A stretch of 7,420 nucleotides of DNA from an uncultured Clostridium sp. (GTDB taxonomy: Bacteria; Bacillota; Clostridia; TANB77; CAG-508): contig CAMMLF010000078.1 in the NCBI GenBank assembly GCA_946497585.1, positions 1-7,420 of the forward strand, read 5' to 3'. Made by a program: the position numbers and the translations under genes. Below the pieces are notes generated by a model that worked only from the letters and a program-made list of their open reading frames with translations, did no database searches and was not told the origin of the DNA. The first letter of the stretch is position 1. The number at the start of each line of letters is the position of its first letter. Positions 5,930-7,420 of the stretch are shown here, piece after piece.

Positions 5930-5949
5930 TAGATTTTGTATAAAATCTA
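5930..5949. other. Perfect 8-bp hairpin between pgi and dedA
   Basis: TAGATTTT and AAAATCTA pair perfectly around a GTAT loop. No T-tract follows in either direction, so it is not a standard terminator. It overlaps a weak promoter-like pair for dedA, TTGTTT (5915-5920) and TATAAA (5939-5944), 18 bp apart. Confidence 0.35.
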
Positions 5950-5989
5950 AATAATATAAGGAGAAAGTATTTAATATACGAAAAAAAAT

Positions 5990-6667
5990 ATGGAAGAAAT
6001 TATTATACAAATAATTGAGAATTGGGGTTATCTTGGGGTTGGTTTACTTATTGCTATAGAAAATATATTTCCGCCAATACCATCAGAGGTAATATTGGCA
6101 TTTGGTGGTTTTATGACAACAAAAACATCACTGAATGCTGTTGGAGTTATTATAGCAGCAACAATTGGTTCTACAGTAGGGGCAATTGTACTTTATCTAA
6201 TTGGTAAAATTTTAAATAAGGAAAGATTAGAAAGAATAGTATCTGGAAAAATAGGAAAAGTTCTTAGACTAAAAAAAGAAGATATAGAAAAAGCAGATAA
6301 ATGGTTTGATACAAAAGGGCAAAAAACTGTATTTATTTGTAGATTCATACCAATAGTAAGAAGTTTAATTTCAATTCCTGCTGGTATGAGTGAAATGAAA
6401 ATGTGGAAATTCTTATTGTATACAATATTAGGTTCAACAATTTGGAATACTGTATTAGTATGCTTAGGAAAAGCTTTAGGCGATTCATGGGAAACAGTTG
6501 TAAATATTTTTGACCAGTTCTCAAATGTGATTTTGGTATTACTAGTAATTGCTTTTGTAGCAATTCTAGTTTGGTGGTTTGGCTTTAGAAAAAAGAAGAA
6601 GACCAACAAGAAAATGAAAAGCAAATCTATAGAAAATGTGGAAAATATAGAAAAAGACAAAAAGTAA
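5990..6667 (+). CDS. DedA-family (SNARE-associated/VTT domain) membrane protein
   Basis: Integral membrane protein of the DedA family. Some members are known undecaprenyl-phosphate flippases (UptA) that recycle the lipid carrier of wall synthesis, and others affect membrane homeostasis. Which of these applies cannot be told from sequence. Family hallmarks: the re-entrant motif ENIFPPIPSEVIL (24-36) followed by GG; a small-residue-rich helix 50-73 ending in YLIGK; and the conserved FICRFIPIVRS (115-125) with R118, P121 and R124, then IPAGMSEM. A final membrane helix spans about 176-197 and is followed by a very Lys-rich cytoplasmic tail. The length of 225 residues is typical. Start: an in-frame stop at 5972 leaves the ATG at 5990 as the only normal start, yet the nearest good ribosome binding site, AAGGAG at 5958-5963, is 26 nt away, which is unusual. 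It may be co-transcribed with pgi. Confidence 0.9.
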   Translation: MEEIIIQIIENWGYLGVGLLIAIENIFPPIPSEVILAFGGFMTTKTSLNAVGVIIAATIGSTVGAIVLYLIGKILNKERLERIVSGKIGKVLRLKKEDIEKADKWFDTKGQKTVFICRFIPIVRSLISIPAGMSEMKMWKFLLYTILGSTIWNTVLVCLGKALGDSWETVVNIFDQFSNVILVLLVIAFVAILVWWFGFRKKKKTNKKMKSKSIENVENIEKDKK

Positions 6668-6700
6668 ATTTAAAATATGAATTAGATTTACAGAAAAACC

Positions 6701-6730
6701 TTGACTTTTTTACATAAAACGTTGTAAAAT
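6701..6730 (+). promoter_or_regulatory. Promoter of the ileS leader
   Basis: TTGACT (6701-6706) and TAAAAT (6725-6730) are 18 bp apart, each with one mismatch to the sigma-A consensus. The implied start near 6737 lies about 18 nt before the first T-box helix and about 455 nt before the ileS start codon. Confidence 0.65.
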
Positions 6731-6754
6731 AGTCATATCATATATAAAAACTAT

Positions 6755-7091
6755 ATATAAGACACGGTAAATAAACAAGCCTTTTTAGAGAGCTAGTGGC
6801 GGTGAGATGCTAGTAAGAAACTATTTATTTATTATCACTTATATGTTGCTTAAGCGAAAGCAGCCAGCTTTGGAAACATTTTTCAAAAACATTTTGGTTA
6901 GATTTTCTATTTTTTTAAGTGAAAAATTAAAATGCAATTAGCTTAAGTCGTAAATCTGCGTTAAAGATATTAGAGAGAAAAGAATAGTATAATCTAAAAT
7001 CTTAGTAATAAAAAGATTATATAAAATATAAATTCTTTTAAATTAGGTGGTACCGCGGAAAGACTTCGTCCTATAAGGATGAAGTCTTTTT
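6755..7091 (+). ncRNA. T-box riboswitch (isoleucine) controlling ileS
   Basis: The leader senses uncharged tRNA-Ile and allows ileS transcription when charging falls. The Stem I base pairs ATATAAG (6755-6761) with CTTATAT (6838-6844), and the next helix pairs TAAATAAA (6768-6775) with TTTATTTA (6824-6831). Between them on the 3' side lies the specifier ATC (6834-6836), an isoleucine codon, followed by A as is usual. The upper part of Stem I has AGAGAGCTAGTGG. The T-box itself, AGGTGGTACCGCG, is at 7045-7057. Its TGGT (7048-7051) should pair with the ACCA-type end of uncharged tRNA, and the final T suits the discriminator A of tRNA-Ile. TAGG (7044-7047) can pair with CCTA (7070-7073) to form the antiterminator, which excludes the terminator. 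Confidence 0.96.
7060..7091 (+). terminator. T-box attenuator terminator
   Basis: Arms 7060-7072 (AAGACTTCGTCCT) and 7076-7088 (AGGATGAAGTCTT) pair over 13 bp with one wobble and a 3-nt loop. Five Ts follow at 7087-7091. It competes with the antiterminator through the CGTCC segment. The last T is also the first base of the adjoining repeat sequence. Confidence 0.93.
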
Positions 7092-7163
7092 GTCAATAGG
7101 TGTCAATAGGGACGCTCCTTTTTGACACTAGTCGTGTCAAAAAAGGGGCCGTCCCCATTGACA
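7091..7163 (+). repeat. Inverted pair of GGGACG-family repeats in the ileS leader
   Basis: A 27-nt unit at 7101-7127 (TGTCAA, interior TAGGGACGCTCC, TTGACA) faces a 29-nt unit at 7135-7163 of the same family on the minus strand. They can fold into one hairpin of about 28 bp (7101-7128 with 7134-7163) around the loop TAGTC, with a few mismatches and bulges. A duplicate TGTCAATAGG (7091-7100) precedes it directly. The element sits between the attenuator and the AAGGAGG site (7180-7186) and leaves that site free. Confidence 0.9.
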
Positions 7164-7191
7164 CGCCACCCACAAATTCAAGGAGGTAATT

Positions 7192-7420
7192 ATGGAAAAA
7201 GAAAAGAAAGACTACAGTCAAACACTTAACTTACCAAAAACAGACTTCCCAATGAGGGGAAATTTACCTGAAAAAGAACCAGGTATATTAGAAAATGTTT
7301 TTGAAAACGGTTTGTATGAAAAAGTTTTAAAGAAGAATGAAGGGCATCCAAGCTTTGTACTTCACGATGGACCTCCATATGCAAATGGAGAAATACATGC
7401 AGGACATGCCCTAAATAAAA
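7192..7420 (+). CDS. ileS: Isoleucyl-tRNA synthetase, 3'-truncated by window edge
   Basis: Class I synthetase that charges tRNA-Ile. Only the first 76 codons are in the window. AAGGAGG (7180-7186) lies 5 nt before the ATG. The N-terminus has the family's LNLPKTDFPMRGNLPEKEPG segment and then DGPPYANGEIHAGHALNK, which contains the HIGH-type ATP-binding motif as HAGH. Bacterial IleRS starts the same way, so this is the true N-terminus. The editing domain, KMSKS loop and anticodon domain lie beyond the window. Regulation by the upstream T-box with an ATC specifier independently confirms the identity. Confidence 0.97.
   Translation, partial: MEKEKKDYSQTLNLPKTDFPMRGNLPEKEPGILENVFENGLYEKVLKKNEGHPSFVLHDGPPYANGEIHAGHALNK

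Noticed and set aside
5930..5949. Terminator for pgi
   Set aside because: The hairpin is perfect, but no T-tract follows on either strand. It is kept only as an unexplained hairpin.
6193..6660. Minus-strand 155-codon frame opposite dedA
   Set aside because: A shadow of an AT-rich membrane-protein gene, with no ribosome binding site and no family resemblance.

Overview
The window looks like chromosomal DNA of a low-GC, endospore-forming Firmicute, most likely class Clostridia. The supporting evidence is AT-rich third codon positions, strong AGGAGG-type ribosome binding sites, a spoIIP sporulation gene, an isoleucine T-box leader, and short GGGACG repeats of a kind I recall as common in clostridial genomes. 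I cannot name the genus or species from sequence alone.

Layout, left to right. (1) 1-1478: metG, 5'-truncated by the window edge, closed by a strong terminator at 1554-1600. (2) 1665-2118, minus strand: a 115-residue protein of unknown function with its own promoter and ribosome binding site. Its base and codon use differ clearly from every neighbour, which suggests transfer. (3) 2188-2337: three tandem copies of a 47-bp repeat. (4) 2365-3707: spoIIP behind a possible sigma-E promoter. (5) 3707-3838: a pair of facing repeat units of the same GGGACG family, then a bidirectional terminator shared with the convergent operon. (6) 3837-4487, minus strand: a RelB/DinJ antitoxin and a YafQ/RelE-like toxin gene. 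The toxin gene carries a frameshift in an A7 run. The operon's promoter is covered by three GTATAC palindromes spaced exactly 21 bp apart. (7) 4541-5899: pgi with its own promoter. (8) 5990-6667: a DedA-family membrane protein. (9) 6701-7420: promoter, T-box riboswitch and attenuator, a long repeat-derived hairpin, and the start of ileS.

metG, pgi, dedA and ileS are ordinary housekeeping genes on the plus strand and share no pathway beyond the two tRNA synthetases. The stretch from about 1600 to 4490, spoIIP apart, is accessory in character: a foreign-looking gene, repeats and a decayed toxin-antitoxin module. The most interesting signals are non-coding. One is a repeat family, present at three sites in three arrangements, whose terminal stems differ in sequence but stay self-complementary. 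The second is insertion of one such inverted pair between the ileS attenuator and its ribosome binding site. The third is the phased operator array. I found no convincing new multi-gene system.
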